A DNA stretch of 64,000 nucleotides, taken from positions 16,058,001-16,122,000 of the forward strand of contig JBITNC010000002.1 of NCBI GenBank assembly GCA_050084985.1, read 5' to 3'. This stretch comes from Nageia nagi. Taxonomy: Eukaryota > Pinophyta. Under the pieces are notes generated by a model. The model had not been told where the DNA came from. It did no database searches and saw only the letters and a program-made list of their open reading frames with translations. The first letter of the stretch is position 1. Each line of letters begins with the position of its first letter. The position numbers and the translations under genes are program-made. This document shows positions 48,833-60,831 of this stretch, in pieces.

Positions 48833-50028
48833 TTTAGGGGTTACTTTCAATATTTGTGTTTTGCAAGTATTGTGCAAAAATATAAAGTAAAGTAAAATTG
48901 CATCATCCACACGAGCTTGAAAAAACATTAAAAGTCCAATGGGTTTTGTACTAACCCCTAAAGGACATTTTACATTTTGTATATTTTACTCAATTCATGA
49001 AAAAAAGAACTAAGTCCTACTTAGCATTAATCCATAACTTTAAAAAAAAATGCATTGTTCCATGACTTAAAAAATTTAAGTAATAATCATGCATCATGCA
49101 TTATTTAACTTAAAATTTTAAGTCCTAAGCATGCTTTATTCCTCAAACAAGATAAAGATACATGTATCATAAGTCTAGCATGCAATATCTAGATAAAGTT
49201 TACAAGATAAAGAGACATGCATCATAAGTTTAGCATGCAAGATCTAGATAAAGTTTACAAGATAAAGAGACATGCATCACAAGTCTAGCATGCAAGATCT
49301 AGATAAAGTTTAAGTAAAAATTATACCAATTCCCCCCTTTTCACTTAAAGTTTTATCCCTAAAAAAAAAACTTGTATGCTAAGACTTGTCTTATAAGTAT
49401 GCATTTTAAGTAAAAAAAATTCCCTTATTTACTTTAAATAGCATACTTAGACTAAATTACTATGCTTAGAAAAAAAATGCTAAGAGGTTAGCATTCTAGA
49501 AATTGCATGTGCACCTTAGTAAATTAAACATGCAATATTAAAAATATTCTAAGCATTTTTTTTTTTTTAAATTAAGCTAAGTTTAACTTAAAATAAGTTA
49601 AAAATATTCACCACTTACCAAGTCTCCAAGAATTAAATGGAAAAAGAAGGAGACCCATACCCCTACTTCATGCATTTTAATGCTTCTCCTTACAAAGCAA
49701 GAAGGAGTATACGTTGCCTCTTGGGAGTAGTCAACAAATTAATGCTCAAGGGGTTTGGTTGGATTTTTAAGACTTAGGTGGTAAATCAAATCCCTTTTTC
49801 TTCTACCAAGAAGAGCATACATTATTTTGTGGAGGAGCATAGAAGGTAAAAAGTGGTCAATATTAGACATATTCTAAGTACTCTTAAGTGCATTAAATGG
49901 GAGCAATTGACTTGTAAAATATTAAGTGCCTAAGAAGTATACATTTGCTTTTGTAAGTGCATCATTTTGCAAGTGGTCAACAAGAACTTAATGCTTCTAA
50001 GTGCATTAAAGAAGACTTGCAAAGAGTT

Positions 50029-50355
50029 GGTAGCCATCAACCTTGACCGTGGGAAGGAGGAGGACCTTCATGGAGGCACTATAGGACAACCTATGGAGGT
50101 GATGGTGGCCATGCTGTGAAGAGTATATGGTGAAGGAGGAAGAGGAGGCTTACGCAGGAGGCTGGCGATAGAGAGGATGAGCGCAAGAGGAGAGGGAGGA
50201 GAGTGCAGAACTCCACGGTGTGACCATGAGTAGGGAGACTACCGTCTGCATGTGGAGGGAGACCAGGAGAGAGTAGTCTGCAAGTTGGAGGCTACCAGTT
50301 GGGAGGAGGCTATTGGAGAGGCATGCGAGGGTGACAGAGAGACATCGTGTGGAGC
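50029..50355 (-). other. Purine/pyrimidine-biased, GC-rich leader insert of element D
   Basis: The sense (minus) strand is C/T-rich with CTCCTCC-like words; open frames on both strands (50150-50395 minus, 50252-50518 plus) look compositional. Another GC-rich part with GCGCGC words lies at 50840-50935. Confidence 0.5.
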
Positions 50356-50665
50356 TTACAACAATAAGGAGAGGGAGAGGGTGCAGCCTAAGCATGGAGC
50401 AGAGCAGGGAACCAACTCTATAAGCGCAACAATAGAACCACCAGCAGCTATTACAAGATTCACTACCTTTCCCTCAAATCTCTTCTCCAACTCTACTCCC
50501 ACCTCATGTAATAATTGAACACACTCATTCTCCAAAGGAAGTGGACATAACCAATTGAACAGTTTCTTACTTTTTATTGAAATTGCTTGTTTTAATGTTA
50601 CAAGATCATCTTGATCGGGAGCTACCAGGTAGTGCTTCTTTGTCATACCATCTCCCTTGCAAATG
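50356..50665 (-). CDS. Non-retroviral coding fragment in D leader, possible captured host gene piece
   Basis: An open frame of 96 codons from an ATG at 50646 (open upstream to about 50665) does not belong to gag or pol. Residues about 46-82 (CVQLLHEVGVELEKRF, then VVNLV and AAGGS) look like a normal folded protein. From memory they resemble the LLxExG...L...F.G...N.V segment of queuosine-salvage glycosylase (DUF2419) proteins. Residues after ELV are low-complexity and probably not part of the source. A neighbouring frame (HESFAREMV near 50655-50680) hints at a frameshift. None of the sister leaders shows this. I am not sure of the family; it could be another protein or a chance frame. Confidence 0.35.
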
Positions 50666-51094
50666 ATTCATGTCCTGTGATCATTGCAGTCTGAAAAATG
50701 GGGTCGACATCATGCGTTTTGGCAAATAATGTATGTGCCTAGCCTACGATCATGGTGGCCATGAAACATGGTCTGCATCATGCATCTTGTTAAACAAGTT
50801 TACATGCCCATGCAACGTAGCTATTTTGGGCATAGTCTACGAGCATAGCGCGCGTGGACGATGGAGGCGGGTGGGGTAGCGTTCGCGCGCGTGGAGGTGG
50901 AGGCAGGCGAGAGGAGCCACCACCACTCTGGAGGCGATCACTCATTTTTTTTTATTTGACCCTCCAAATAATATTTTAAATATGATTTAATTTATTTAAT
51001 CCTTGACCCCCCATTTTTAAAATATATATATATATTTTTTTTTATTATATTTTAAACAAATTTACAATAAAAAATATATTTTAAACAAAAATAA

Positions 51095-51099
<5 letters not shown>

Positions 51100-51179
<80 letters not shown>
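51100..51179. repeat. (TA)n microsatellite, about 40 units
   Basis: An almost pure TA run in D's leader, bordered by A/T-rich sequence. Its exact length is uncertain in any assembly. Confidence 0.95.
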
Positions 51180-51181
<2 letters not shown>

Positions 51182-51789
51182 GGTGTCCTTTCTCAAAAAA
51201 AAAAATTGTAGTAGGACTAAAAAATTATCCTCCTCTCATTTTTGGAAATGTTTATGCCTCACCAAAAATACCATTAACATAAAAAATGGTAGTATATGTA
51301 GTAGAAATTTCACAATAATATATTACTATTTTTAAGCAAATAGTAATAACATAATTAATGTTAGTATATATTGCAAGTTTCATCATATATTGATAAATTG
51401 AACCAACACATACATTTAAGTTCAATATAATAAATTAACTTTCACTTGTGTTTACTTTAAATAAGAAAAGTAAACCTCAAGAAATTAGTTGCTACTAACA
51501 AACAAAATGTTAGTAAAAATATTTGCATTTCATAGTATCCTCTTAAAAAAAGGTATATCATGTATTAAGCATTTTTGTAAAAAAAATGCTACTAACATAA
51601 GAGGTTAGTATAGGAAAAAAAAATTACTTGCATTGTCATTTTAATCATATTTTGCAAGAAATAAGCTTTAATATCTCACAAAATATGTTAGTATCTAATG
51701 CAATAATTCATAAGATAACCAAATGAGGAGGAAATTTATACTTTCTCTTAAAATTTACCTCACCAATGGGGTGTAAGATGAGGAATGAA

Positions 51790-52245
51790 GAAGGATGACT
51801 ACTCTAGTACTCAAGGTCCAAGACTAGAAAACTCATTCACACAAGATAACACAAGTGTAATGTGGTTCCTCCCTCCTTGGGAGTACATCCACAACTAGTA
51901 TCTCAATTCTCAAGTATGCCCCTCTTACAACTATTCTCTTCCTCTCTCTTACATAAACTAGTAGAGTAATCTTACTCCAAAACTTAGATATGTTACAAGA
52001 GGAGAGGCCCTCTATTTATAGCTTGAGAGCACCTCCCTAACCTCCCTTTAACCCAAGGGTAAGGTTAGGGTTACAATAAATGTGTGACCTAACTTTAACC
52101 TACCAACTAACCCCATGGTTAGGTCAAAGTCCACACATAATAAAGAATTCAATTAATCCCTTAAGGTATCTACATATCCTTTAAGTGATTAATTGAACTT
52201 ACAAGGAGTTTAGATATTCACAATATTTCATTACAAATTCTAACA
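51790..52245 (-). repeat. Element D 5' LTR, U5 end damaged
   Basis: Matches 42999-43468 at about 98% by eye. At the lower end it passes straight into leader sequence (GAATGAAGAAGGATGACTAC): the LTR's last bases, the primer site and about 80-100 bases of leader are absent in comparison with C and E. The TATA decamer is at 52012-52021 (minus). Confidence 0.88.
52012..52021 (-). promoter_or_regulatory. LTR TATA box (CTATAAATAG), element D
   Basis: Intact decamer in both D LTRs. The U3 side also has a repeated GGTTAGG/CCTAACC word around 52035-52125. Confidence 0.7.
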
Positions 52246-52250
52246 ATCAT

Positions 52251-52534
52251 CCTATAGCATAATTTTACTCCATAATTGGTGTATAATCACAAATAAGGAG
52301 CCTTCTATTTATAGGTCAAAATCTCTCTTTGGATCACTCTTTTATCTAATGTACAAAGCATAACATGCACATCCTTTTACCCAAGGGGCATACTCATAAT
52401 ATGGAGTGTAGGACAAGTTACATAATAATATTCACTTAAATACTTAAGGTATCAAATAATACCCTTAAGTTTTAGTGAACTTACATAGAAGAATTAATAC
52501 AAACCTTTACAATAATTCATTATACATTCAAACA
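52251..52534 (-). repeat. Element E 3' LTR, upper piece (U3 side)
   Basis: Starts just after D's right duplication (ATCAT at 52246-52250) and ends CATTCAAACA. The minus strand above it reads AAGAGGGAG, the purine tract. The TATA decamer lies near 52305-52314. Confidence 0.9.
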
Positions 52535-53340
52535 CTCCCTCTTAATGCAATATTGGAATAGAGTGAGTAAGAGAGAAGAAGAATAGAAAATAAAAGAGTT
52601 CTCTTCCAAATAGATATAATGGAGATGAAAACTTTTTACATATTTATGAAGTATGAAAGATCTAGTTTGAGACTCACTACTTTGTCAAATACAATCATAA
52701 CCATAATCGATTTCAATGTATAAGAAGTAGTCATCCAATTGAAAGTCATGAAGAGTCTCCAAGAGCTTGCATACCTGAGGTAAGTAACCTGCAATCTCAA
52801 AAGAACCTATAAGTCATAAATAGCTCAAATAACAAGATCAGTTAGATGCATCATATTCATATCAACAAGGATAGATGAATCACACAAATGCCATCATGAA
52901 CTGATCAATGGTGCATTATAAGTCATCACGAAGATGCCATGTCAAAAACTTATAATCACCTATCGTATATAAAACATGTGTTGATTATCATTACAAAATA
53001 AAGCATGCACATATGAGTTCCTCACATATGAATAACTAAATAATGTCAAAAGACACATAAGAGTTCATCACACATGGATAATTGAATAGTGCTATATTGA
53101 CCAAAATTAGAGTATGCACATATGAGTTTTTCATATATGGATAACTAAATAGTGCTAAAAGACACATAAGATTTCCTCACACATGGATAATTGAATAATG
53201 CAAGGTTGGCTAATCTGTACAATAAGTTCCTCATGTAGAGCTAACTTACCATGAAGGTGTACAACAAAATCTACACTATACAGTACAAAATCCTTGTAAG
53301 GGTGAATTTATCATCATAAACATGAATTCAATACAAGAAT
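52535..53340 (-). other. Element E 3' segment
   Basis: Non-coding part between pol and the 3' LTR, with GTTCCTCACATATGAATAAC-like tandem cores near 53016-53190 and the purine tract AAGAGGGAG at 52535-52543. Confidence 0.75.
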
Positions 53341-56300
53341 TCAAACTTCACTCCCCCTTAAGGGCAACTTCACTAACCTCATAGCATCTTTAAGCTTACA
53401 AAATTGAACTTTAGGGAGGGGCTTGATAAATAAATCAACGGAGTTCAAGGTGAATGGATAATACTCCAAGTGTATGATGCCATCAAGAAATTTCTCCTTG
53501 ATAAAATGGGCATGGATTTCCACATGTTTTTTTTTCTAATGGAACATTAGATTCTTAGCTAAAGAAATAGTCAACTGATTATCTAAAGATATCAAAGATG
53601 AGCGACCTTGCTCATACCCAATTTCTTTCAGAAGATGCCTTATCCAAGTGGCTTCCTGGGCTATAACACACATGGCATGATATCTAGCTTCTATGGTGGA
53701 AAGAAAAATAATAGGTTGCTTCTTGAAATCCCAAGAGATAGCACATAAACTAATGCTAAACACATAAATAGAGGTTGACTTCCTATCATATCTATCTCCC
53801 CCATAGTCAAAATATGAGAATCCATAGAGAACAAATGACAGTAATTTGGAATACTTGAAAGCAAGATCCTTAGTCCTTGCAGCATACCTCAAATTTTGCT
53901 TAACAGCATTGAGGTGCTCAACATAAGGTTTTTGCATGAATTGTGCCATGAGATTCACTACAAAGGTAATATCTGGCTTGAATATAGTCAAATACAAAAG
54001 ATTACTAATTAATTACATGTAAGCTATAACATCAGCTAACTGAGAGTTTAAACTTAGAGAAATAGTGATTCTAGAAGAGATTAAGATTGTAACATATATA
54101 CACTCCTCCATTCCAAACTTCTATAAAATGTCTAATATATACTTAGATTAACTGAGGTAAGTACAATCTTTGTATTAATACACTTGCATTCTAAAATAGT
54201 AGTGCAAGAGACCAAGATCAATCATTTCAAACATTGTCTTAAGTTTAGATATGCACTCTTGAATGATTCCATCATTATTCTTAGTAACCAAAAGATCATC
54301 CACATAAAAGAGTATTAAGATCACATCTTTTCCTTAATTGAGCATAAATAAATTGAAGTTAGAAAAACACTTGAAGAAACTAATGTCTGCAAAGTACCTT
54401 GAAATCTTTATGTACTAAGCTCGAAGTGCTTGCTTAAGTCTATACAATGACTTCTTTAGCCTGCACACAAAGAACTCTTTGCCTTCCATAACAAACCATT
54501 CTAGTTGATTCATGAATATTTCCACATCTAAGTCACCATTGAGAAATGCACTCTTGACATCAAACTAGTTGAAAAACTTTCCATCCTTGAGTTGTAAAAA
54601 GAGCAAGGATAACTCTTATAGTAAGCATCTTTACCATGAGAGCAAATGTTTCCTCATAATCTACACCATATTTCTAAGTAAAGCCTTTAGCTACTAACCT
54701 TGCCTTTTTTCTCAATATCTCCTACTGAATTGAACTTGACCTTGTAGATCCACTTATTGCCAATCACATTCTTTTCATTGAGATAAAAAATAAAGTCCTA
54801 AGTTTTATTTTTCATCAATGCCTCATATTTAACTTTCATGGCTTCTATCTAGCACTCATGTTTAGAAGCTTCTTTGAAGGTTGAGGGCTCATGCTTATTG
54901 TTAATTTTGGTAATTAAGGATTTATTAAAGTTCATGCTCCTTGTTACCCTTTGTATTGAAGAATTTTATGCCTATGGTGACTTGTCTATATCAATATCCA
55001 ACCAGCTAGAAGCAATTGAAGAGTCCTTTAGATCATCAACATTCTCATTAGAAGCAGATTCTTTAAAAAGTTCATTGAACTTTACATCCCTTGAAATGAA
55101 TACTGCTTTATAGTTTAGAGAGTAGAGCCTGTAGCCTCTATGTTGACTATCATAACTCACAAAGATGCATTTTTTAGCTCTTTTATTCAATTTCTTTCTT
55201 TTCTCATAAATAATGTAAGAGAAAGATTCACAACCAAACACTCTAAGGTGAGAAATGTTAGGTTTTCTTCCTAACCATGCTTCAAAAGGAGTTTTACTCT
55301 GAGTGACTTTTGAACACCTATTCAAGGTGTAAATAGCAGTGCTCACAACTTCACCTCATAAGAACTTAAGAAAATTACCCAACATGCATTTAGCCATCTC
55401 CATAATTATTCTATTTTTCCTTTTAGTAACATCGTTTTGCTGAAGAATGTATGGAATTATCAACTACCTCTTGATTCCATACTTGGCATAATAGTCATTT
55501 AACTCATTACTATTGTATTCTCCTCCATTATCTAATCTCAACATCTTAATTTTAAGGTTAGTTTGATTCTCAATAAAGGCCTTAAAAACTTTGAAACTTT
55601 CAAAGGTTTGATCCTTGTGCTCGAGTAGATATCCAAAGGTCATCCTACTAAATTCATCAATGAAGGTCAAGATGTAATATGCTCCTTCAAGTGACTTAGT
55701 TTGAAATAAACCCATTAAATCTAAATGCATAATTTGAAGAGGTTAAGATGCTCTTATTGCTTTATATTTTTCAAATTTTTATCTATGCATTTTGCCAAGA
55801 ATGCACTTCTTGCATAGACCAACTGAAAGAGAAATTGAAGGCAAAACTTTCACAAGTTCTTGGTCTTTCATGACTTGAATACTCTTATGGTTAAAGTCCT
55901 TTAAATAATGGTGACAAAGATTGCCTTTAGAACACACACTAGAAGCAAGACACATCTTTGATGGAACTTGATCCATAATGTAGAGGTTATCTTTCACTGA
56001 TCCTCTAACCAAAGTGGTAAGTCCTCTCTAAATGCAATAGGATTGAGAATTGAACTCAAAAGAAAACCCTTTTCTAGCAACTTGGATCATGAAGAGAATG
56101 TTCATCCTTAACTTAGGAACATAGAGAACATTTTCAAGAACCTTTCCATTAATTAAAACACTTCCAATTCTTTAAACTTCAAGGGTAAAGTTATCACCTA
56201 TCATAATGGCATCCTTTTTATACTTATGAAAGTTTTCAAACTTTTCTTTTTCAAAGCATAGGTGATTAGTATAATCAAAGTCAATAATCCATTCAGATGA

Positions 56301-57299
56301 AAAAGAGTGAGACATGGAGTAGAGCATCGTAGCAAAACCAACATAAATATTCTTCTTTCCTTTGTAGTTCTTTACATTTCCATTATCTTTATTCTTTTCC
56401 TCTCATTTCTTTTTGTAGCAATCAATTTCTTTATGACCTTGAATACTACAATAGTTATAATTGCCATCAAACTTTTTCTTAAGATAAAGAGTGTTTGCTT
56501 TACCTTTTCCATCTCTTTGCTTGAAATGATTATTATTATCGTTATTCCTACTATTATGGTTTCTGTTATTCTTATTGCTATTGTAGCCATCACCTTCTTT
56601 CTCAAACTTTTTGGAGGAAAAAGGATAAGATTTCTTTTTATAGTTGAACTTCTTTTTAAAAGGAGTTTTGCTTACTCCAAGAGCAATATTATCATCCTTA
56701 GGAGAAGAAATCAACCTTTTATTGTTAAAAGTTTCATCATGCTTCAATAAGTACCTTGAAAGGTTTTCAAGAGAGAAGACTTTTTTTTCATCATCAAGTC
56801 TTATTTCTATAACCGTAACAAAGTTTTCAAACTTTTAAGAGAGGCTTTGAAGAATGATGAAGACCATGAACTCATCACTGATCCAATTGCACCTATAAGC
56901 AATAAGTTGGGTCCTTAGGTTAATAATTTTATTTAAGTAGATAGCCATATTTTGATTTTCCCTTTGATGAGATTGTAGCAATTTTTGGAGAATGATAAAT
57001 CTTCTTGAAAATTTTGAACTAAGGTAGATATACTTAAGCTTATCCCATGCTTTCTTTGCTAAGATTAAAAAGGAAATCATTAGAAGTACATCATCTGAAA
57101 CTACACGATAAATCATGGAGGTTGCCAACTCATTCTTTATGTTGTATGCTTCAAGTGCCTTCTCATATGTAAGAGGTACAAGGTTCTCATTCACTGTTTG
57201 CCAAAGCTTCCTTGCTTGCAATTCAACTCTCATTTGAGGTTCCCAAATCCCATAGTTGGAACCATCAAGAATGTGTTTGGGTAAAAATGATTCTTCCAT
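53341..57299 (-). pseudogene. Element E gag-pol, degenerate
   Basis: ATG at 57297-57299 (MEESFLPKHILDGSNYGIW) begins a gag frame open to 56835. The knuckle near 56420-56465 has its first Cys changed to Tyr (NYNYCSIQGHKEIDC). Integrase: zinc domain 55779-56012, core 55464-55730 (MGLFQTKSLEGAYYILTFID), then 54972-55346. RT has YVDD at 54295-54306 and many stops. RNase H is open at 53536-53997 and ends with LPLRGSEV, TGA at 53341. The frame is broken repeatedly; long pieces remain readable. Confidence 0.9.
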
Positions 57300-57751
57300 T
57301 TACTACATAAAAATGTGAAATAATAAGCATGTGGTTTCAATAAATAACATTAAATGTTAAGTTTTAACCAAGTAAATAAGACATGTTACATTTAACACTA
57401 AAGAAATATTTATTTTGAATCACAAGTGCAAATGTTAAATAATAACCCCATGTACCCAAATACATTTCTCATTTCAAGAATCATAGATGTAGAGTGATAT
57501 TATTGAGGTTTATTTTCTTATCTAAAATTAGGCCTTCACCTAGATGCCCACACAAGAGGAGCCCAAGTACTACCAATCCTCAACCAGTTCCCCTTGGGTA
57601 GCAATATACTCTTACAAGGAGAAGTACTAGTTATTTTCTAAGGTTTTGATGTTTATTGGATTGACCAAATTATTGATCTGGATTAGGTTTCAAGTTGTCC
57701 TCGTAGGTTATTAAGATAATCCCTAAATGGATGTGCAGATATGTGGTATCA

Positions 57752-57934
57752 CTACACACATACTTTTCCACCTATTGGAGTTAAATTCAGACCAACAGAG
57801 GATTTAGGGGTAATTAAGAAGTACAAACTTTTCACTATTTGAATTATCAAACTTAAAAGCTCCAATCCACCTGTCCTCACCTCATGGCTCCCTAAACAAG
57901 TCATGTTGCGGAATGTATATGCGAATGTATTCAT
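57752..57934 (-). CDS. Leader ORF, 60 codons, element E
   Basis: Intact copy of the conserved leader frame: MNTFAYTFRNMTCLGSHEVR at the start, KVCV and the double stop TAG TGA at the end, about 450 bases before gag. It is about 60-65% identical in protein to the B and F copies, with the same length. Function unknown. Confidence 0.45.
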   Translation of the reverse strand: MNTFAYTFRNMTCLGSHEVRTGGLELLSLIIQIVKSLYFLITPKSSVGLNLTPIGGKVCV

Positions 57935-59179
57935 TTTAAGGGGTTGCTCATGTTAGTGTTTCCATTTTTGTTTGCATAAGTAAATAAAACAAAATATGAA
58001 ATATGAAGTAAAGAGCATAAAATACCATCCATTCAAAAGTTGAAAACCTAAGTGTCCAATGGGTTTTATTTACGAACCCCTAAAGGACATCTTTACAACA
58101 TTCCTTATTTGTACAAGTTCATTCTATTTTTGCTTAAGAAAGTAAAAAGCATCATAACTTAAGAAATTAAGTAAATAAGCATGCATTATTCCATTAAATT
58201 AAAAGAAATTAAGTAATAAGCATGCATCATTTAACTTAAAAATGATGTAAGAAGCATGCATCATTCCTATTAATTTGCATAAGTTCATTTATTAACTTTA
58301 CAAAAAGATAAATTTTTAGCATACTAGAATTTTAGATAGACATCAAAGATAAACATGCATCATCTTCATAATTTTTAAAGAGGCATAAAAGTTTCTAGAT
58401 GATAAACATTCATTCTAAGCATAAAGGATCAAAAATTTAAGTAAGAAACTCATATTCCTCCTCTTTTTACTTAAAAAAATATCCCTTTAAGAAATGCTTA
58501 GGATAGTATACTAAATTGTGACTATTGTAATTTTAATGCCAAGTTTAAAAAATTACCAAATTTATAAGCAAAAAAAAATGCTTAAATAATTTTATCCAAG
58601 GCAAAATTTAATTCTAGGCATTAAAACATTTACTAAGGAGAAAAATTGCCTCTAAAAAAAATGTTAAAAAATTTCTTTAAGGAAATTGCAATTAAAGGAT
58701 ATTGTACTTAACTTTACCTTTTAATGTTTAGTCTAAAAAATTCCCTCATTTACTAAAAAGTAGGAAAGCAAGAAATGATGACATTTTAAAAGCAATTTAT
58801 GATGGGCAAGTGCATCAATACAATGCAATAAATTTGGAGTATAGGCTTCGCAAAAAATTAATACTTTTAGGTGCACTAATAGGTTAAAATGATGGGCCCC
58901 CTTAAATTTATTTGAGAAAGCATGTAAGTAATCAAAAAATATTAAATGATTCTGACCAAAAGTGGAGGGGCACAAATATTTAAAAAAAAAAGCTTTAGTG
59001 GTCATTAGTGATATTTGACTTTGTGTACACGTTGTCGCTATCTAAAACTAAATGCAGATCAATTAAGATCCCCTTCTCGATAAAAAAAAAGTTGAGGTCC
59101 CTTATTTGAATCATAATGAGTGGTGGGTAGATTGTTTGTGTTGGTATCTTCATGTGTAGAAATTTCATGTGAAAACTAT

Positions 59180-59760
59180 CCATGCATTTCTATTATTAAA
59201 AAAAAAATAGGACCTACGAGCTAAAAAGAAGAGAAAGATCGCAACATAACACATAAGGGTGAGTGGCAAGGAGAAGAAAGAGCACAAAGGGAGATGGTAA
59301 AAAAAAGAGAGTGTAATTAAATAGTAACTGCTAGGGTTGAGAGGAACACAAGGGCCATTTGATGGGCTACAAGGGTAGAGGTGTGGATAGATAGAGTTAG
59401 TGACCCAAAAACTCCTACAACTAGAGGCTGGGCGAAGTAAGCGATCGAGCATACACAAGGTAGAGGGACAGGAGAGGCCATGGCAGTGGAGGAGGCTCAA
59501 ATGGTTGAGAAAAGGGGAGTTTATTATGGAAGTGTCTCAACAATTGGATAAAGGCTTAAGAGAGGTCCAACAAGCAACAAATGGTGTGATGTTATAACAA
59601 ATGGAGTAGTGGGAGCTGACTAGCAAGTGGAGAGAAGGGGCAAAGTGGAGGCACCCTAAGAGAGGAGAGGAGAAATTTGCAACCAATTTATAGTGATCGA
59701 TAGGGTTTAAGCCAATTATGGTTGAGAGGAGGCTAAAAACCACTCAGGCTACGAGGTCTC
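59180..59760 (-). other. Pyrimidine-rich, GC-richer leader insert of element E
   Basis: Sense-strand C/T-rich stretch between AT-rich leader parts. Open frames (59165-59500 and 59537-59743, minus) are Ser/Leu/Pro-rich and match no family I know. The position corresponds to the inserts in B, C and D, but the sequence looks different. Confidence 0.5.
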
Positions 59761-60308
59761 CAATTAAAAAAGGGGCACTTAAACAAACTTGTTCCAAAGC
59801 CAAAAAAAATATAGATTTTATATATATATAAAATCCTAATTTTCTTATATTTTTATTTTGTTAAAAAAGAATACAATTCTTCCCTTCTCCTTTTATAAGC
59901 ACTAAAAAAGCGTAAATAAAATAGAACTCTCTCCCCCCCCCTTTTTATTGAGAAGTAACAAAAAAAAGTTTTTATGTATACTAATCCTTTTTAATATACA
60001 AAAAAAATAACCTTTTAATATAAAAGATTATAGCAACATAGTGAGCAATTTTGGAAAAAAAAATTGCAAGTAACAAAAATAAAAGATTAGTATAAACAAA
60101 TGAATTGCATCATATTGCTAGTTCTAAGTATATTTTAAAAAAGTAAAGTAGCACATAACATATATGTTAGTAAAATGAGCCAAATAAAATGAAGGAGGGT
60201 TATACCTTCTTTTAAGTTTACCTCACAATGATGAGTAGGTTTAAGAATGAAATCCTTCAAGTTTAAGATGAGTCACCAAACAAGAATGTGAAGAGGAGCC
60301 TCCAAGAT

Positions 60309-60320
60309 GCTCTAATACCA
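60309..60320 (-). promoter_or_regulatory. Primer binding site, element E
   Basis: On the minus strand TGGTATTAGAGC lies three bases after the 5' LTR end (TTCA). It differs by one base from the initiator-methionine tRNA complement. Confidence 0.8.
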
Positions 60321-60323
60321 ATT

Positions 60324-60826
60324 TGAAGGAACTACCACCAACAAGATAATTCCTAGACAACCAAGATCTCTTGAAAACTCATAATACACATCTAACTAAC
60401 TCGCAAATAAGATAATCTCACAATTTAACTCAAGATGTAAAGTGGTTCCTCCAACTAGGAGTACATCCAATAATTAGATCTTTACTTTAATCACAAATAC
60501 AACTCTCTTACAATCCTCCTACTCTTTTCTCCTAACCATTATCCTATAGCATAACTTTACTCCATAATTGGTTATAATCACAAAGAGGGAGCCTTCTATT
60601 TATAGGCCAAAATCCCTCTTTGGATCACCCTTTTATCCAATGTACAAAAGCATAACATGCACATCCTTTTACCCAAGGGTCATGCTCATGACATGGAGTG
60701 TAGGATAAGTTACATTATCATATTCATTTAAATACTTAAAGTATCAAATGATACCTTTTAGTATTAGTAAAATTACATAGAATATTTAATACAAACATTT
60801 ACAATAATGCATGATCCATTCCAACA
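60324..60826 (-). repeat. Element E 5' LTR
   Basis: 503 bases, TGTTGGAATG at 60826 to CCTTCA at 60324 on the minus strand. GTGG...CATCC hairpin motif near 60442-60469. Confidence 0.92.
60596..60605 (-). promoter_or_regulatory. LTR TATA box (CTATAAATAG), element E
   Basis: Intact decamer within the 5' LTR, same place as in the other copia elements. Confidence 0.72.
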
Positions 60827-60831
60827 ATAAG

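Larger units (their letters stand above)
42999..52245 (-). mobile_element. Ty1/copia retrotransposon D, youngest insertion
   Basis: Starts TGAGAGAATTAG at 42999 and ends TTCTAACA at 52245, with perfect ATCAT duplications (42994-42998 and 52246-52250) inside E's LTR. Length is 9247 bases. The LTRs differ at only about nine places over about 420 aligned bases, the highest identity in the window. Gag-pol is the best preserved: five stops and one frameshift by my reading. The 5' LTR end and primer site are deleted, so this copy cannot prime reverse transcription. The leader holds a non-retroviral coding fragment. Confidence 0.95.
42780..60826 (-). mobile_element. Ty1/copia retrotransposon E, inserted in F and carrying D
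   Basis: Ends are TGAAAGAACT at 42780 and CCAACA at 60826, flanked by perfect ATAAG duplications (42775-42779 and 60827-60831). Its 3' LTR is split by element D into 42780-42998 and 52251-52534, which together make 503 bases, exactly the length of the 5' LTR (60324-60826). LTR identity is about 88% by eye. Without D the element is about 8.8 kb. Gag-pol is degenerate; primer site and TATA box are recognisable. Confidence 0.94.

Noticed and set aside
51100-51179. The long TA run as a replication origin or matrix-attachment site
   Set aside because: A plain (TA)n microsatellite inside a retrotransposon leader; no further evidence.
59165-59500. A 111-codon minus-strand open frame in E's leader as a possible env-like gene
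   Set aside because: Leu/Ser/Pro-rich because of pyrimidine bias, placed before gag and not after pol, and not shared by sister elements.
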